NCBI RefSeq assembly: GCF_000702585.1
Contig: NZ_JNIQ01000001.1
Location: 2,051,001-2,115,000 of the forward strand
Direction: 5' to 3'
From: Exiguobacterium aurantiacum DSM 6208
Lineage (GTDB): Bacteria; Bacillota; Bacilli; Exiguobacteriales; Exiguobacteriaceae
Length of the DNA stretch: 64,000 nucleotides
This document shows positions 42,226 through 52,433 of this stretch, piece after piece. Numbering within the stretch: the stretch's first letter is position 1; each line of letters begins with the position of its first letter. Both the position numbers and the translations under genes were made by a program. Under the pieces are notes generated by a model. That model saw nothing but the letters and a program-made list of their open reading frames with translations, did not search any database and was not told the origin of the DNA.

Positions 42226-44850
42226 TTATTCATTGTTTCGGTCGGCGTTCCCGTTTCCACGGTCGCTATTCCCGTTTCCACGGCTCTCGTTTGACTCAGA
42301 CGATTCCGAGTTGGACTGACGCTCAAGGTCGGTCCCAGACTCTTCTTCAGCCGGCGGCGTTTCTTCCGTCGCTGGCTCTTCCGTCGTCTCTTCCGAGTCC
42401 GTTTCATCGTTATTGCCGTTTCCATTGTTGTTGTTGTTACCGTTATTGCCGTTGTTTTCGTTCGACTGTTCTTCTTCGGCCGGCTCTTCAGCCGGTTGTT
42501 CAGTCTCTGGCTCCTCTTCTTCTTCAGCCGGTTCTTGGTTTCGTTGAACCGTATACTGTGTCTGAAGCGGGCTCGACTGTTGTTCGCCGACGAGTGGGTT
42601 CGTCGCCGTCGCGACGATCGTGAACGTTGTCGTCCCGTTCGTTAGACCCGAGATGTCGACACTCGTGTCCGACGTCGTAGCGACGACGCGTTCACTGCCG
42701 TCCGGACGCTTCTCCGTCACGGTGAACGAGAGGTCCCGATAGCCGTCCGCTTGCACCGCTTCTTTGTTATATGACCATGTCAACGTTCCGCGGTCCGCCG
42801 GGATATCGTAGTTGATCGATGCGCCGGTCGGTGCCGGGAGTTTGTCCGGTTCTAAATCTTTCGGTTTTGTCCCTTTGACGTACAGCTCGTTCCCGAGTGA
42901 GAGCACCGAGTCTGGTTGCTGGAACGCTGCCGGGCGACCGTTCGCGTTCGTCACTTCTTGCATCATATACTCGAAGTAGAACTGGGCGTAGTTCGGTTTC
43001 ATTACCGTATCAGACGTCTCGTTCGAACGTCCGGTCCAAACGGCGATCGAGTAGTCGGTCGTATAGCCGGCGAACCATTTGTCCATATCGTTGTTCGTCG
43101 TCCCCGTCTTACCGGCGACGTCGTACGGGAAAGCACCTGGCTGATACGTCCCGTTCGATGCGCTGACGACGTCACGGAGCATGTCGGTCAACATGTACGC
43201 CGTATAGTCTTCCATCGCCTGCTTCGCTTTCACCGGCGAGTTGATCGTCGAGCCGTCGTTGAACTCGATTTTTTGAATCAAGTGCGGCTTCGTGTACATG
43301 CCGTTCGTGCCAAGGGCGGCGTAAGCGGCTGCCATCTGCGACGTGCTCGCTTCGGCCGCACCGAGCGCGTTCGAGGCGTTCATCTCGTCGCCTGACATCG
43401 ATGGCTCAATACCGACGTTCTCGACGAACGATTTGATCGCGTCTTGTCCGAACTCGTCACGCACTTCATAGAAGGCACGCAAGGCCGGCGTGTTCGCTGA
43501 CACGGTCAAGAAGTAACGCATCGTGTTATTTCCACGATAACCTTCATAGTAGTTCACTGGATTGTAATCTTCATCTTTGAACGGTGCGTCTTTTAATACT
43601 TTACCCGTTGACCATTGCCCGTTCTCAATCCCAGGGCCGTAGTCGAAGAACGGCTTCGCCGTCGATCCGATTTGACGCTTCTCGCGTGAGAAGTCGCGAT
43701 AGTTCTTTTCGCCTTGCTCCGCTTGTTGGCTGTCGATCAAGGCGACGATTTCTCCCGTCTTCGTGTTGAGAACGGTCGCCCCCATCCGCAGGTCTTCCGG
43801 GAAGACGTTTTCGACGTTCATGAAATCGACGTTGTTCGATTTGATGTCGTTGTTGAACTTCGTATGCAAGTCTTTATCGATTGACGTATAGACTTTGAGC
43901 CCTGCCCCGTAAATGTCTGCCTGTTCGAGGCCGTAGTCTTCTTCGAGCTCGGCTTGGACGCGGGCGTAAATCGCACGCGTGTACGACTCGCCGTCCGTCT
44001 GTGGGGCCGGCGAGATGACGTCCGCGATCTCGACGTTGAGCGCTTCGTTGTATTGTTCTTCCGTGATGTGACCGTCACGCTTCATCGCGGCGAGCACTTG
44101 CTCTTGACGATAGCGCGTGAGTTCTTGGTCACCGCTGATCGGATCATACGCACTCGGGCGTTGCGGCAGACCCGCGAGGATCGCCGCTTCTTGATAGTTC
44201 ACTTCCGATACAGGTTTGTTGAAGTAAGCTTTCGAGGCCGATTGCACCCCGTAACCGCCTGAACCGTAGTAGTTAATGTTTAAATACATCTCAAGAATCT
44301 GTTCTTTTGAATATTCACGTTCAAGTTTGATGGCGAGCCATTGTTCTTGGATTTTACGTTTCAGACTCTTCTCACTCGAGAGCATCGATTGCTTGATGAG
44401 CTGTTGCGTGATCGTCGAGCCACCTTCGGCCCCGAACCCGCCTGTCAAGTTGGCGATGACGGCGCCTCCGATGCGGCGAATATCAATCCCATTATGTTCA
44501 TAGAAACGACGGTCTTCAATGGATACGACCGCTTGTTGCATCACTTCTGAAATGTCGTTGATCGACACGTATTCGCGCACTTGACCGCTCTCGAGCGGTT
44601 CCCCGTTCGATGAGATCAATTGGATCGGGTACGTCTTCACCAATTTCTCTTCGTCAAGCGGCGGTGCGGTCGCGATTGCGTAGGCTGAATAAGCGCCCGC
44701 GGCGACGACGCCGATAATGAATAGTAATGTTGCGATTAAAAGAATGCGGCGCCAAATCGGCTTCTTCGTTTTAGGTTTCGACTTTTTCGTCGTGTTCTTC
44801 TGTTTATTGGTCGTCGTGTCTTGTCGACGTGCCACCCGACTTCGTTCCAT
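42226..44850 (-). CDS. ponA: Class A penicillin-binding protein 1A/1B
   Basis: An 874-residue bifunctional peptidoglycan synthase. A basic cytoplasmic tail and membrane anchor (about 35-58) precede the glycosyltransferase domain (catalytic Glu in EDRRFYEHNGID; GGSTITQQLIKQ). The transpeptidase has the active-site GSTAKPFFDYG (S-x-x-K), TVSANTP (S-x-N) and KTGTTN. A fibronectin-type segment follows, then a long low-complexity tail rich in Glu, Asn, Gly and Ser (about the last 105 residues). GpsB, its likely partner, is encoded nearby. RecU is 20 bp upstream, as in Bacillus. Confidence 0.97.
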   Translation of the reverse strand: MERSRVARRQDTTTNKQKNTTKKSKPKTKKPIWRRILLIATLLFIIGVVAAGAYSAYAIATAPPLDEEKLVKTYPIQLISSNGEPLESGQVREYVSINDISEVMQQAVVSIEDRRFYEHNGIDIRRIGGAVIANLTGGFGAEGGSTITQQLIKQSMLSSEKSLKRKIQEQWLAIKLEREYSKEQILEMYLNINYYGSGGYGVQSASKAYFNKPVSEVNYQEAAILAGLPQRPSAYDPISGDQELTRYRQEQVLAAMKRDGHITEEQYNEALNVEIADVISPAPQTDGESYTRAIYARVQAELEEDYGLEQADIYGAGLKVYTSIDKDLHTKFNNDIKSNNVDFMNVENVFPEDLRMGATVLNTKTGEIVALIDSQQAEQGEKNYRDFSREKRQIGSTAKPFFDYGPGIENGQWSTGKVLKDAPFKDEDYNPVNYYEGYRGNNTMRYFLTVSANTPALRAFYEVRDEFGQDAIKSFVENVGIEPSMSGDEMNASNALGAAEASTSQMAAAYAALGTNGMYTKPHLIQKIEFNDGSTINSPVKAKQAMEDYTAYMLTDMLRDVVSASNGTYQPGAFPYDVAGKTGTTNNDMDKWFAGYTTDYSIAVWTGRSNETSDTVMKPNYAQFYFEYMMQEVTNANGRPAAFQQPDSVLSLGNELYVKGTKPKDLEPDKLPAPTGASINYDIPADRGTLTWSYNKEAVQADGYRDLSFTVTEKRPDGSERVVATTSDTSVDISGLTNGTTTFTIVATATNPLVGEQQSSPLQTQYTVQRNQEPAEEEEEPETEQPAEEPAEEEQSNENNGNNGNNNNNGNGNNDETDSEETTEEPATEETPPAEEESGTDLERQSNSESSESNESRGNGNSDRGNGNADRNNE

Positions 44851-44870
44851 TCACGTTTCACTCCTTCTAT

Positions 44871-45470
44871 TCAATCGAGCCACGCCTCAAGCACCGCCAA
44901 GTAGTCGACGGCAGGCAAGGCCCGGGTTGGGACTTCCATTCCATGTTGTTCGATATAGCTGAGCGGGATTGATTTCCGTCCCGTCTCGCGTTGTTCCCAC
45001 CAGTCTAACAACTGGTCTGCCGATAACACATATTGCGTATTATAGCGGCTAAACCGGATGATGACAAAGCAAACCCCTCCATGTTTCATACAATCACGCA
45101 TGTGTGTGATTTGGTGGTCATGAAAGTTGCCGAGCGGGAAAGACGTTTTATTGTTCGTCTCTTTCGCCTCGAAGTCGATATACTTCCCTCGGTACACCCC
45201 GTTATAATCGGTCGTCGAGGCTTGCTTGAAGTAAGCCTCCGTCACTTTGGCGGCGCTTCGCTTCGGATAATCGACTTTGACGATTTGTAGCGGCGTCGGT
45301 TTTTTATGGATGACGGCTTTGCCGTGCAACCGATAATACTCGTTCGTCTCGTTGAGAAGCGTCTCCAAGTTCATTCCCCGATTCGCATACGTCGGGGTCT
45401 CGGGTCGGCTCGGTATCCGATTGGACGATGTCGCTTTCTTTCCGTTTGGATAGTGGAACAATGTTGTCAC
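44871..45470 (-). CDS. recU: Holliday junction resolvase RecU
   Basis: A 199-residue resolvase. It has ANRGMNLETLLNETNEYY (catalytic Glu), HKKPTPLQIVKVDYP, STTDYNGVYRGKYIDFEAKE (metal-binding Asp/Glu-Lys) and FPLGNFHDHQ, all conserved in RecU. It resolves recombination intermediates and helps chromosome segregation. The GTG at 45470 is used here; a TTG at 45461 with AGGGGTG 6 nt upstream fits both spacing and the family N terminus and may be the true start. It forms an operon with ponA. Confidence 0.95.
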   Translation of the reverse strand: MTTLFHYPNGKKATSSNRIPSRPETPTYANRGMNLETLLNETNEYYRLHGKAVIHKKPTPLQIVKVDYPKRSAAKVTEAYFKQASTTDYNGVYRGKYIDFEAKETNNKTSFPLGNFHDHQITHMRDCMKHGGVCFVIIRFSRYNTQYVLSADQLLDWWEQRETGRKSIPLSYIEQHGMEVPTRALPAVDYLAVLEAWLD

Positions 45471-45792
45471 CCCTACATCTCATTTTAGCAGGTCGGCCCA
45501 CTCGTTCCTTCCGTCTAAGGTCTGATTGTCGAGTTCTGTCGTTCGACTCTGTCGTGGATTTTCCGCAATGCATATCGTACCAAACTCTTGTGTGTTAAAC
45601 TAGTATGTAGTGTATTGTGTATTCAAATTGACACAAGCTTGTCACCGTGTCAGTGAATGTTTTTCTACAATAAGTCTTCTACTAATTAGCCATTTTACGA
45701 TTGGCGTAAACCCGATTGATGAAAGTTTTAAACGAGACAGAAAAAGAGCGAAGCTTGACATCAATGAGATGTAGCTGTGTTGGAGGGGTACG
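45471..45792. other. 322-bp divergent intergenic region
   Basis: It separates recU (minus) from the DUF3800 gene (plus). It is more AT-rich than the flanks, with a palindrome ACAAGCTTGT (near 45633) inside GACAC...GTGTC arms. A minus-strand TTGTGT-16-TACACT is a possible recU promoter. No convincing coding frame, LexA-type box or RNA gene is seen. Confidence 0.5.
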
Positions 45793-46644
45793 ATGGAAAC
45801 ACAAAAGAAGTACGTCATGTTCGTCGACGAGACTGGGACACCTAAAGGAAACACACAATTCAATTTGACGGGCGTTCTCATGGAATACAAGTACGCCATT
45901 GACGCGGACGAGGCCGGCATGCCTTGCGAATTGAAACGCCGCCTGTACGCGTTCAAACGTGATGTTTTCAAAACCGAGAACATCCCGCTCCATTTGAAAG
46001 AGATTTTAAAGGCTGAGCACCCGTACGGAAAAGAAGACGGCATCACGATTGACATGCTCCGCGATTTTTGGAACAAACTACCGGACTTTCTGCGTGACAT
46101 CAATTGCACGATCATCAGCGTCGAAGTCGATAAGCAGAAGCTGCATGACTTCTATTCCACGCCGAAAGACCCTTACGTCGTCGCATTCGCTCACTTGATG
46201 AAGTCGTTTTACGCATTTCTTGAAGAGACGGAAGCGGTCAGCGCCCGAGTCGTCCTCGAATCGCGTGACGATTATCAGAATCTACTCATTCAAAAGGCAT
46301 TCTTTGACATTTTTAATTCAGGAACGGTCCACCTCGATGTCGAAAAGAGCCGACAAAAAATCAAAGGGTTCATCTTCTCTGAAAAGCAAAACACGATGTA
46401 TCAGTCTGGTCTAGAAATCGCAGACCTCGTCTGTCTACCGCTCTCGCGCGTACGTCGCGGCGTGATCGAAGTCAAACCACGGTTCGTCCATTATGGGGAT
46501 GAAAACCGCATCTTTAAAGCAATCAAGGACAAGATTTACATTCGTAAAGAAAGTCCGGACCAGGATTTCCGCAACTGGGGATTCAAAAAAGTACCGATCA
46601 CGAAAAAGCGCCGCGAATGGAGCGACCATCCGTGGAACCACTGA
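45793..46644 (+). CDS. DUF3800 domain protein
   Basis: A 283-residue DUF3800 protein. The family hallmark FVDETG (about 10-15) near the N terminus and the later GLEIADLVCLPLSRV (about 207-221) give an RNase H-like arrangement of acidic residues. DUF3800 proteins occur often in mobile and defence-linked regions, but their activity is unproven. It is a single gene with its own GGAGGGG site and strong terminator, on the strand opposite its neighbours. Confidence 0.82.
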   Translation: METQKKYVMFVDETGTPKGNTQFNLTGVLMEYKYAIDADEAGMPCELKRRLYAFKRDVFKTENIPLHLKEILKAEHPYGKEDGITIDMLRDFWNKLPDFLRDINCTIISVEVDKQKLHDFYSTPKDPYVVAFAHLMKSFYAFLEETEAVSARVVLESRDDYQNLLIQKAFFDIFNSGTVHLDVEKSRQKIKGFIFSEKQNTMYQSGLEIADLVCLPLSRVRRGVIEVKPRFVHYGDENRIFKAIKDKIYIRKESPDQDFRNWGFKKVPITKKRREWSDHPWNH

Positions 46645-46680
46645 AACCGACCCCGTTGTCATCAACGGGGCCGGTTTTTT
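46645..46680 (+). terminator. Terminator after DUF3800 gene
   Basis: AACCG-CCCCGTTG pairs with CAACGGGG-CGGTT around TCAT, followed by T6. Confidence 0.88.
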
Positions 46681-46745
46681 CTCTGTGGCTAGACGAGCAT
46701 ACGACCGCAGCCGACGTGTCAGGTAAAGCTTACATAGTTCAACGT

Positions 46746-47981
46746 TCAGTCTTCGGTTCGCAATCCTGGCAATGTTTCACGTAAACGCAAGAAGGCGACG
46801 AGACCGGCCAAGAATGGGATGACCGCCACGAGACCGATCGCCCAATCAATCGACAATACGTCCGTCAATACGCCGGCAAATAACGCCCCGAACGCATAGC
46901 CACTGTCCCGCCAAAAACGATACACCCCCATCGCCGAGGCACGCCAATTCGGTTCGGCGACATCGCTGATCGAGGCTTGGATTGTCGGATACACCATCGC
47001 CGTCCCGATGCCAAGCAACAGAGCGGCCAATAGCCACAGTCCATAGTCGCTCACGAGCAACAGCAACCACAACGATGTCGCCTGAACCAACATCCCCCCG
47101 ACAATCAAACCTTTCCGCCCGATTCGATCACTTAAGACGCCGGTGAACAGTTGGAAAAATCCCCACGCCGCCGGATAGACGGCGACGATCAGACCAATCT
47201 CCGATAGGCTCAACCCTTTCGAGGCAAAATAGAACGGGAACAATCCCCACGCCATACCGTCTTTTAAGTTCGTCGACAGACCGGCCGCAGTGAGACTCGA
47301 GAGTGAGCGATCTTTCCATGTCGTCTGGATGAACACTTCTTTGGCAGAACGGCTCCTGCGTGTGCCCTGCCCCTTTCCTTGAAGGCCAAGCTGCACGCTC
47401 GTATCTTTGACAAACATAGATAGGAGGAATCCGATGAGAGCGATCGCGACTCCGATATAAAACGGTTCGGGACGACTCGAGAACGTCGTCGCGACGTACC
47501 CTGAGACGGCCGCCATGACGGCGACGCCGACGTAGCCGGCGAACTCATTCATCCCGACGGCGAGCCCACGCTCTGTCGGTTTCGCCAAATCGATTTTCAT
47601 ATTCACCGTCATCGACCACGTCAGTCCTTGATTGATCCCAAGCAAGACGTTCGCGACGATGATCATCCACCAAGACGTGGCAAATATGACGAGCATCGGC
47701 ACGAACAAGCCGACGAACCAACCGAACAGCAACACATTTTTCCGATCGAATCGGTCGGCGATCGCTCCGGCAAAGTAATTGACGACCGCTTTTGAAAACC
47801 CGAAACTGACGATGAACGAGAGGGCCGCGCTCGTCGAGACGAGACCGAAATCTTCTTCGGCGATGACCGGGAGAAGCGTTCGTTCAAGCCCGACCATCGA
47901 ACCGACAAAGAAGTTCGTCACGACGAGAAACATAAAGTTCAATCGATTTTCATATAGCCCGACCCGTGTTTGATTCAACAT
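46746..47981 (-). CDS. Major facilitator superfamily transporter
   Basis: A 411-residue, 12-helix MFS protein. The loop 2-3 motif appears as GAIADRFDRKNVLLFG (about 72-87) and its repeat as GVLSDRIGRKGLIVGG (about 267-282). It resembles drug or metabolite exporters, but the substrate is unknown. It lies between recU-ponA and nth, where B. subtilis has ypoC. Confidence 0.85.
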   Translation of the reverse strand: MLNQTRVGLYENRLNFMFLVVTNFFVGSMVGLERTLLPVIAEEDFGLVSTSAALSFIVSFGFSKAVVNYFAGAIADRFDRKNVLLFGWFVGLFVPMLVIFATSWWMIIVANVLLGINQGLTWSMTVNMKIDLAKPTERGLAVGMNEFAGYVGVAVMAAVSGYVATTFSSRPEPFYIGVAIALIGFLLSMFVKDTSVQLGLQGKGQGTRRSRSAKEVFIQTTWKDRSLSSLTAAGLSTNLKDGMAWGLFPFYFASKGLSLSEIGLIVAVYPAAWGFFQLFTGVLSDRIGRKGLIVGGMLVQATSLWLLLLVSDYGLWLLAALLLGIGTAMVYPTIQASISDVAEPNWRASAMGVYRFWRDSGYAFGALFAGVLTDVLSIDWAIGLVAVIPFLAGLVAFLRLRETLPGLRTED

Positions 47982-48068
47982 TCCCCAATCTCCTTCACAT
48001 CCTTCACTACAATGAAGGGTTCACTTTTTTGCAAATTGAGTGTACCACAAACATACCCCCAGCCGTAT

Positions 48069-48103
48069 AAAAAACACCTTCTCGATTTTTCATCAAGAAG
48101 GTG
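48069..48103 (-). terminator. Terminator of the asnS-dnaD-nth operon
   Basis: CACCTTCT (48075-48082) pairs with AGAAGGTG (48096-48103), followed by T6 on the minus strand. Confidence 0.85.
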
Positions 48104-48109
48104 AATCGA

Positions 48110-48778
48110 TTACGATGGGTCAGTCGCTTGACGCGACTTCATCCGTTTTTTTCCTTCCCGGCACATGTGAAGGAGCGGACATTCTTCACAACCCGGTCGC
48201 TGCGCTTTGCAATGATAGCGGCCGAAGAAAATGAATTGGTGATGGAGCTGCGACCACTCCTCGCGCGGGAACTTCTTCATGAGTGTGTCCTCGACTTGGC
48301 GGACGTTGTCTTTCCAGCGGCAAATGCCGAGCCGTTTCGAGACACGCTCGACGTGCGTATCGACAGCGAAAGCCGGTTCATGAAAGGCGACCGACAGGAC
48401 GACGTTCGCCGTCTTCCGTCCGACCCCTGGCAACGCCTCTAATGAAGCCCTGTCTTCCGGAACGACGCCTCCATGCTGTTCGACAATTTGTATCGATAAC
48501 GCCTTCACGTTCTTCGCCTTGTTCCGATACAACCCGATGCGCTTGATGAGCGCCTCGATTTCGGAGACGTCAGCCGCAGCCATCGCCTCGACCGTCGGGA
48601 ACGCCTCGAACAATCCTGGCGTCACACGGTTGACGAGTGCGTCGGTCGCTTGGGCCGACAACGCGACGGCGACGACGAGTTCGAACGGATTACGGTGCGT
48701 CAGTTCACAATGCGCGTCTGGAAACATGCGGCGCATCGTCTCTGACACTTCATTCAACTGGGCTCTCGTCAACATCAC
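48110..48778 (-). CDS. nth: Endonuclease III
   Basis: A 222-residue DNA glycosylase/AP lyase for oxidised pyrimidines. The helix-hairpin-helix LPGVGRKTANVVLSVA holds the catalytic Lys (about 119), VDTHVERVSKRLG the catalytic Asp (about 137), and the C-terminal CKAQRPGCEECPLLHMC binds a 4Fe-4S cluster. The start overlaps the dnaD stop as ATGA. Same order as in B. subtilis. Confidence 0.97.
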   Translation of the reverse strand: MMLTRAQLNEVSETMRRMFPDAHCELTHRNPFELVVAVALSAQATDALVNRVTPGLFEAFPTVEAMAAADVSEIEALIKRIGLYRNKAKNVKALSIQIVEQHGGVVPEDRASLEALPGVGRKTANVVLSVAFHEPAFAVDTHVERVSKRLGICRWKDNVRQVEDTLMKKFPREEWSQLHHQFIFFGRYHCKAQRPGCEECPLLHMCREGKKRMKSRQATDPS

Positions 48779-49362
48779 TTGTTCCTCCGTTGATAGTCGA
48801 CCACATCTTCAAGCGATTCGACGTTATGGTCTTGCCAGACGCGTAAAATTTTGTCCATGTATTTGAAGTTCCGAACGTTGCGAAGTTTGGCTTCCCGCAA
48901 CGCCGCTAAAATGAGTTCCTCGCTAAAACCATCCTCTGTCAACCAGCCGACGATTTGTTCGATCTCAAACGGTGTGATCGTCCCGAACTCTCGTTCGAAC
49001 GTGTGGATGAGGTTTTCATTCAACGATTGTGTGTTCTTTTTCGGGGCGACGTCTTCTTCGAGTGCTTGAAAAAGAGGGAGCAGGCTATATCGCTCCACTT
49101 CTGCCGACGCATCGATGGCAACAAGTTCTTTTTGCAGCAACCCGAGCAAAACAGCCCGTGCCTCACTCTCAGCGACGTTCATCCGTTCTCCGAGTTCGCT
49201 CGGCAACGGCATTTCGATGCCCTCTCCTGTCAATTCGAGCAGATGGACGACGAGGCAAAACTCGACCGGGCTCAAATTTAAACGTCGGGCGTCCGTGAAC
49301 AGTTTACGTGGAACGACGACCGGACTTTGTTCGAACAGTTTGATCATATTATGTGCATCCAT
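48775..49362 (-). CDS. dnaD: DNA replication initiation protein DnaD
   Basis: A 195-residue DnaD with an N-terminal winged-helix domain (LFTDARRLNLSPVEFCLVVH) and a C-terminal DnaB/DnaD domain (EREFGTITPFEIEQIVGWL ... YMDKILRVWQDHNV). It helps load the helicase at oriC and at restart forks. I chose ATG 49362 with AAGGA 8 nt upstream over longer in-frame starts. It lies between asnS and nth. Confidence 0.93.
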   Translation of the reverse strand: MDAHNMIKLFEQSPVVVPRKLFTDARRLNLSPVEFCLVVHLLELTGEGIEMPLPSELGERMNVAESEARAVLLGLLQKELVAIDASAEVERYSLLPLFQALEEDVAPKKNTQSLNENLIHTFEREFGTITPFEIEQIVGWLTEDGFSEELILAALREAKLRNVRNFKYMDKILRVWQDHNVESLEDVVDYQRRNK

Positions 49363-49423
49363 GTCGCACATCCTTTCTAAACACATCAATCGGGGAAGAC
49401 AATGTGTCATCCCCGATTGATGG

Positions 49424-50725
49424 TTATGGGTGAATTCGATTTAATAGACGTGGGAACGGGATCGCTTCACGAATATGTTCGATTCCGCTGATCCAAGCGA
49501 CTGTGCGCTCGAGACCGAGTCCAAAGCCAGAGTGCGGTACAGAACCGTACTTTCGAAGCTCGAGATACCAATCGTACGCGTCCGTCTCGTCTAATCCCTC
49601 TTTGACGATTTCCTCTTTCAAGCGGTCGTAGTCGTCTTCACGCTGCGAACCGCCGATGATCTCACCGTATCCTTCCGGCGCGATCAAATCGGCACAAAGA
49701 ACGAGTTCCGGGTTCTCCGGGTCGACTTTCATGTAGAACGGTTTGATTTCTTTTGGCCAATGGGTGATGAATACCGGCTTATCGTGCGCGTTCGCGATTG
49801 CCGTCTCATGCGGTGCACCGAAATCGTCGCCGTACTCGATATCGTCAAATCCTTCTGCCTTCAAGAACGTGATCGCGTCCGCATAACGGATACGCGGGAA
49901 CGGCGCTTGAACTTTCTCGAGTTTCGATAAGTCGCGCCCAAGCAATTCAAGCTCGTTGCGACAGTTCTCCAACGCTGATTTTGCGATATAAGAGACGTAG
50001 CGTTCTTGAAGGTCCAAACTCATGTCGTGGTCGAAGAACGCCATCTCAGGTTCGATCATCCAAAACTCGATCAAGTGACGACGCGTTTTCGACTTCTCGG
50101 CACGGAACGTCGGACCGAACGAGAATACTTTTCCGAGTGCCATCGCTGCGGCTTCCATGTATAGCTGTCCTGTTTGTGACAAGTAGGCCGGTTGCCCGAA
50201 GTAATCCGTCTCGAACAGCTCAGTCGTGCCTTCAGGGGCGCTCGACGTGATGATTGGTGGATCGATCTTGACGAACCCTTCCATGTTGTAGAACTCGTAC
50301 GTCGCACGAATCAATTCGTTTCGAACTTTCATGATCGCGTGTTGACGACGCGAACGAAGCCATAGGTGACGGTTGTCCATCAAGAACTCCGTTCCGTGTT
50401 CTTTCGGTGTGATCGGGTAATCGACCGACTCAGCGATCACTTCCATGTCCGTCACTTCAAGTTCGAAACCGAGCGGCGTGCGACCGCCGTCCGATTTAAC
50501 GTTCCCTGTCACCCAGACCGACGTCTCTTGTGTCACACTTTTGGCGAGGGCGAACAAATCTTCGGCCACATCAGCTTTGACGACGACCGCTTGGGCGAAC
50601 CCGCTCCCGTCACGGAGTTGAAGGAAGGCGATCTTCCCGCTTGAACGTTTGTTGGCGATCCAAGCTCCCACTCGAATCGATTGACCTTCATAATCTTTGA
50701 ATTGGCTAATTGAAATAGTTGTCAT
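49424..50725 (-). CDS. asnS: Asparagine-tRNA ligase
   Basis: A 433-residue class IIb aminoacyl-tRNA synthetase. An OB-fold anticodon domain ([24 protein letters not shown]) precedes the catalytic core with motif 2 [21 protein letters not shown] and motif 3 [18 protein letters not shown] 50725, with AAAGGA 11 nt upstream, aligns with the family; an ATG at 50737 sits directly on the ribosome site. It is 8 bp plus a short leader from aspB, with no T-box between. Confidence 0.96.
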   Translation of the reverse strand: MTTISISQFKDYEGQSIRVGAWIANKRSSGKIAFLQLRDGSGFAQAVVVKADVAEDLFALAKSVTQETSVWVTGNVKSDGGRTPLGFELEVTDMEVIAESVDYPITPKEHGTEFLMDNRHLWLRSRRQHAIMKVRNELIRATYEFYNMEGFVKIDPPIITSSAPEGTTELFETDYFGQPAYLSQTGQLYMEAAAMALGKVFSFGPTFRAEKSKTRRHLIEFWMIEPEMAFFDHDMSLDLQERYVSYIAKSALENCRNELELLGRDLSKLEKVQAPFPRIRYADAITFLKAEGFDDIEYGDDFGAPHETAIANAHDKPVFITHWPKEIKPFYMKVDPENPELVLCADLIAPEGYGEIIGGSQREDDYDRLKEEIVKEGLDETDAYDWYLELRKYGSVPHSGFGLGLERTVAWISGIEHIREAIPFPRLLNRIHP

Positions 50726-50745
50726 TGTCGTTTCCATCCTTTCGC

Positions 50746-51933
50746 TTATCGAGTGTGCTGCTTGATAAAGTTTTCCACTCGATCGAGCGCTTCTAGTACT
50801 CGTTTTAATTCGGTTGCATAAGAGAGACGGACGTAATCGTCTTGTCCGAAGCCCGAACCTGGGACGAGTGCGACGAACGCCTCACCGAGAACGGCCTCAC
50901 ACCACGTGTCGACCGAGTCGTAACCGCTCATCGTCGCGGCTTCCTTAGCGTTTGCGTATAAGTAAAATGCCCCTTGCGGCTTCAAGCATGTGATGCCCGG
51001 GATTTTGATCAACCGATCATACACGATCTCAAGACGTTCCTCGAACGAGACGCGCATCATGTCGACGTCGTCTTGCGGCCCGTTGTACGCCTCGACAGCG
51101 GCTGCTTGAGCGATGGACGTCGGGTTTGATGTCGAGTGCGAGGCAAGGTTCGTCATCGCTTCGATGATGGAACGGTCCCCGAGCGCGTAACCGATGCGCC
51201 AACCTGTCATGGCGTGGGACTTCGATACGCCGTTGATGATGATCGTCCGCTCGCGCATACCCGGAAGCGTCGCGATCGAGACGAACGTCGCGTCCCCATA
51301 TACGAGTTTCTCGTAAATCTCGTCACTGACGACTAACAAGTCATGACGTGTGACGACTTCAGCGAGCGCGACAAGTTCTGCCTCCGTGTAAATCATGCCG
51401 GTCGGGTTCGATGGGCTGTTCAAGATGACGGCTTTCGTCCGATCCGTCACGGCCGCCTCGAGCGCCTCTGGCGTCAATTTGAACGTCGTCGCCTCTGTCG
51501 TCTCGACGTAGACCGGTACCCCGTCAGCGAGCTTCACTTGTTCCGGATAGCTGACCCAGTACGGGACAGGGATGATGACTTCGTCACCTTCGTCGAGGAT
51601 CGCTTGAAACAGTGCGTACAGCGCATGCTTCGCACCGGAAGCGACCATGACCTCGCTCCGTTCAAACGTGAGGTCGCTGTCTCGTTTCGTCTTTTCGATG
51701 ATCGCATCTTTCAACGCGACCGTACCGCCTGAAGGAGTATACTTCGTATCACCGTCGCGGGCCGCCCGACAGGCTGCCTCGATGATGCGTTCCGGTGTGT
51801 TGAAGTCCGGCTCACCGGCTCCGAGACCGATGACGTCTTGCCCTGAAGCTTTCAACGCTTTCGCTTTCGCCGTAATGGCGAGCGTCGTCGACGGTGTCAA
51901 CTGCTTAACCCGTTTTGCCAATAGATGTTCCAT
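50746..51933 (-). CDS. aspB: Aspartate-type aminotransferase AspB
   Basis: A 395-residue fold-type I aminotransferase (subgroup Ib). [12 protein letters not shown] near the N terminus, [21 protein letters not shown], the PLP lysine in [15 protein letters not shown] and the substrate Arg in [13 protein letters not shown] are present. It interconverts aspartate and oxaloacetate. ATG 51933 follows GAGGGGG. It supplies aspartate or asparagine precursors next to asnS, the conserved Bacillus order. Confidence 0.95.
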   Translation of the reverse strand: MEHLLAKRVKQLTPSTTLAITAKAKALKASGQDVIGLGAGEPDFNTPERIIEAACRAARDGDTKYTPSGGTVALKDAIIEKTKRDSDLTFERSEVMVASGAKHALYALFQAILDEGDEVIIPVPYWVSYPEQVKLADGVPVYVETTEATTFKLTPEALEAAVTDRTKAVILNSPSNPTGMIYTEAELVALAEVVTRHDLLVVSDEIYEKLVYGDATFVSIATLPGMRERTIIINGVSKSHAMTGWRIGYALGDRSIIEAMTNLASHSTSNPTSIAQAAAVEAYNGPQDDVDMMRVSFEERLEIVYDRLIKIPGITCLKPQGAFYLYANAKEAATMSGYDSVDTWCEAVLGEAFVALVPGSGFGQDDYVRLSYATELKRVLEALDRVENFIKQHTR

Positions 51934-51953
51934 CGTGATCCCCCTCAATTTGC

Positions 51954-52433
51954 TCAAAGTGAGTCCGTCAATTGGACCCGTCTAATAAAGTCTCCGGTTT
52001 GGAGCGTGTAGTACGAATAAGTATATGAAGCTCCTGCTTTCGTCACAACTTCAATCAATGCCCGGTCGTCGAACCCATATTTACAACTGACGAGCGCACC
52101 ACCGGTTTCCTCTACCGACTCGGCGCAAACTTGATTCAAGTCGACCGAAGCGATTTCGCGCTCCTCGATTGGTTCTTCGCTGTCTACCGGCACGAACAAG
52201 ACACGATCCGCCTCCTCGAAGACGACGTACGGTTTCGTCCCGTTATACAAGTCGGCCCGTTCGGACTCGACGGTCGGTTGTTCGGCCAAAAGACGCTCAC
52301 GCGCTTCTTCGATCAAACTTTGTTTCGTCCGCTCGGTATGTCCGACTGTGAACCAATAGATGCCACTAAACATGATGACGACACCGATCAGTGCCGTCAT
52401 GAGTGCGACCACTACTTTTGTCTTACGTGTCAT
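51954..52433 (-). CDS. ypmB: YpmB-like membrane-anchored protein (DUF5590)
   Basis: A 159-residue protein with one N-terminal membrane helix (about 8-30) and an exterior domain related to PepSY (YNGTKPYVVFEEADRVLFV). Assigned as ypmB by its place between ypmA and aspB and by general features. The function is unknown. It overlaps ypmA by 4 bp (ATGA). Confidence 0.82.
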   Translation of the reverse strand: MTRKTKVVVALMTALIGVVIMFSGIYWFTVGHTERTKQSLIEEARERLLAEQPTVESERADLYNGTKPYVVFEEADRVLFVPVDSEEPIEEREIASVDLNQVCAESVEETGGALVSCKYGFDDRALIEVVTKAGASYTYSYYTLQTGDFIRRVQLTDSL

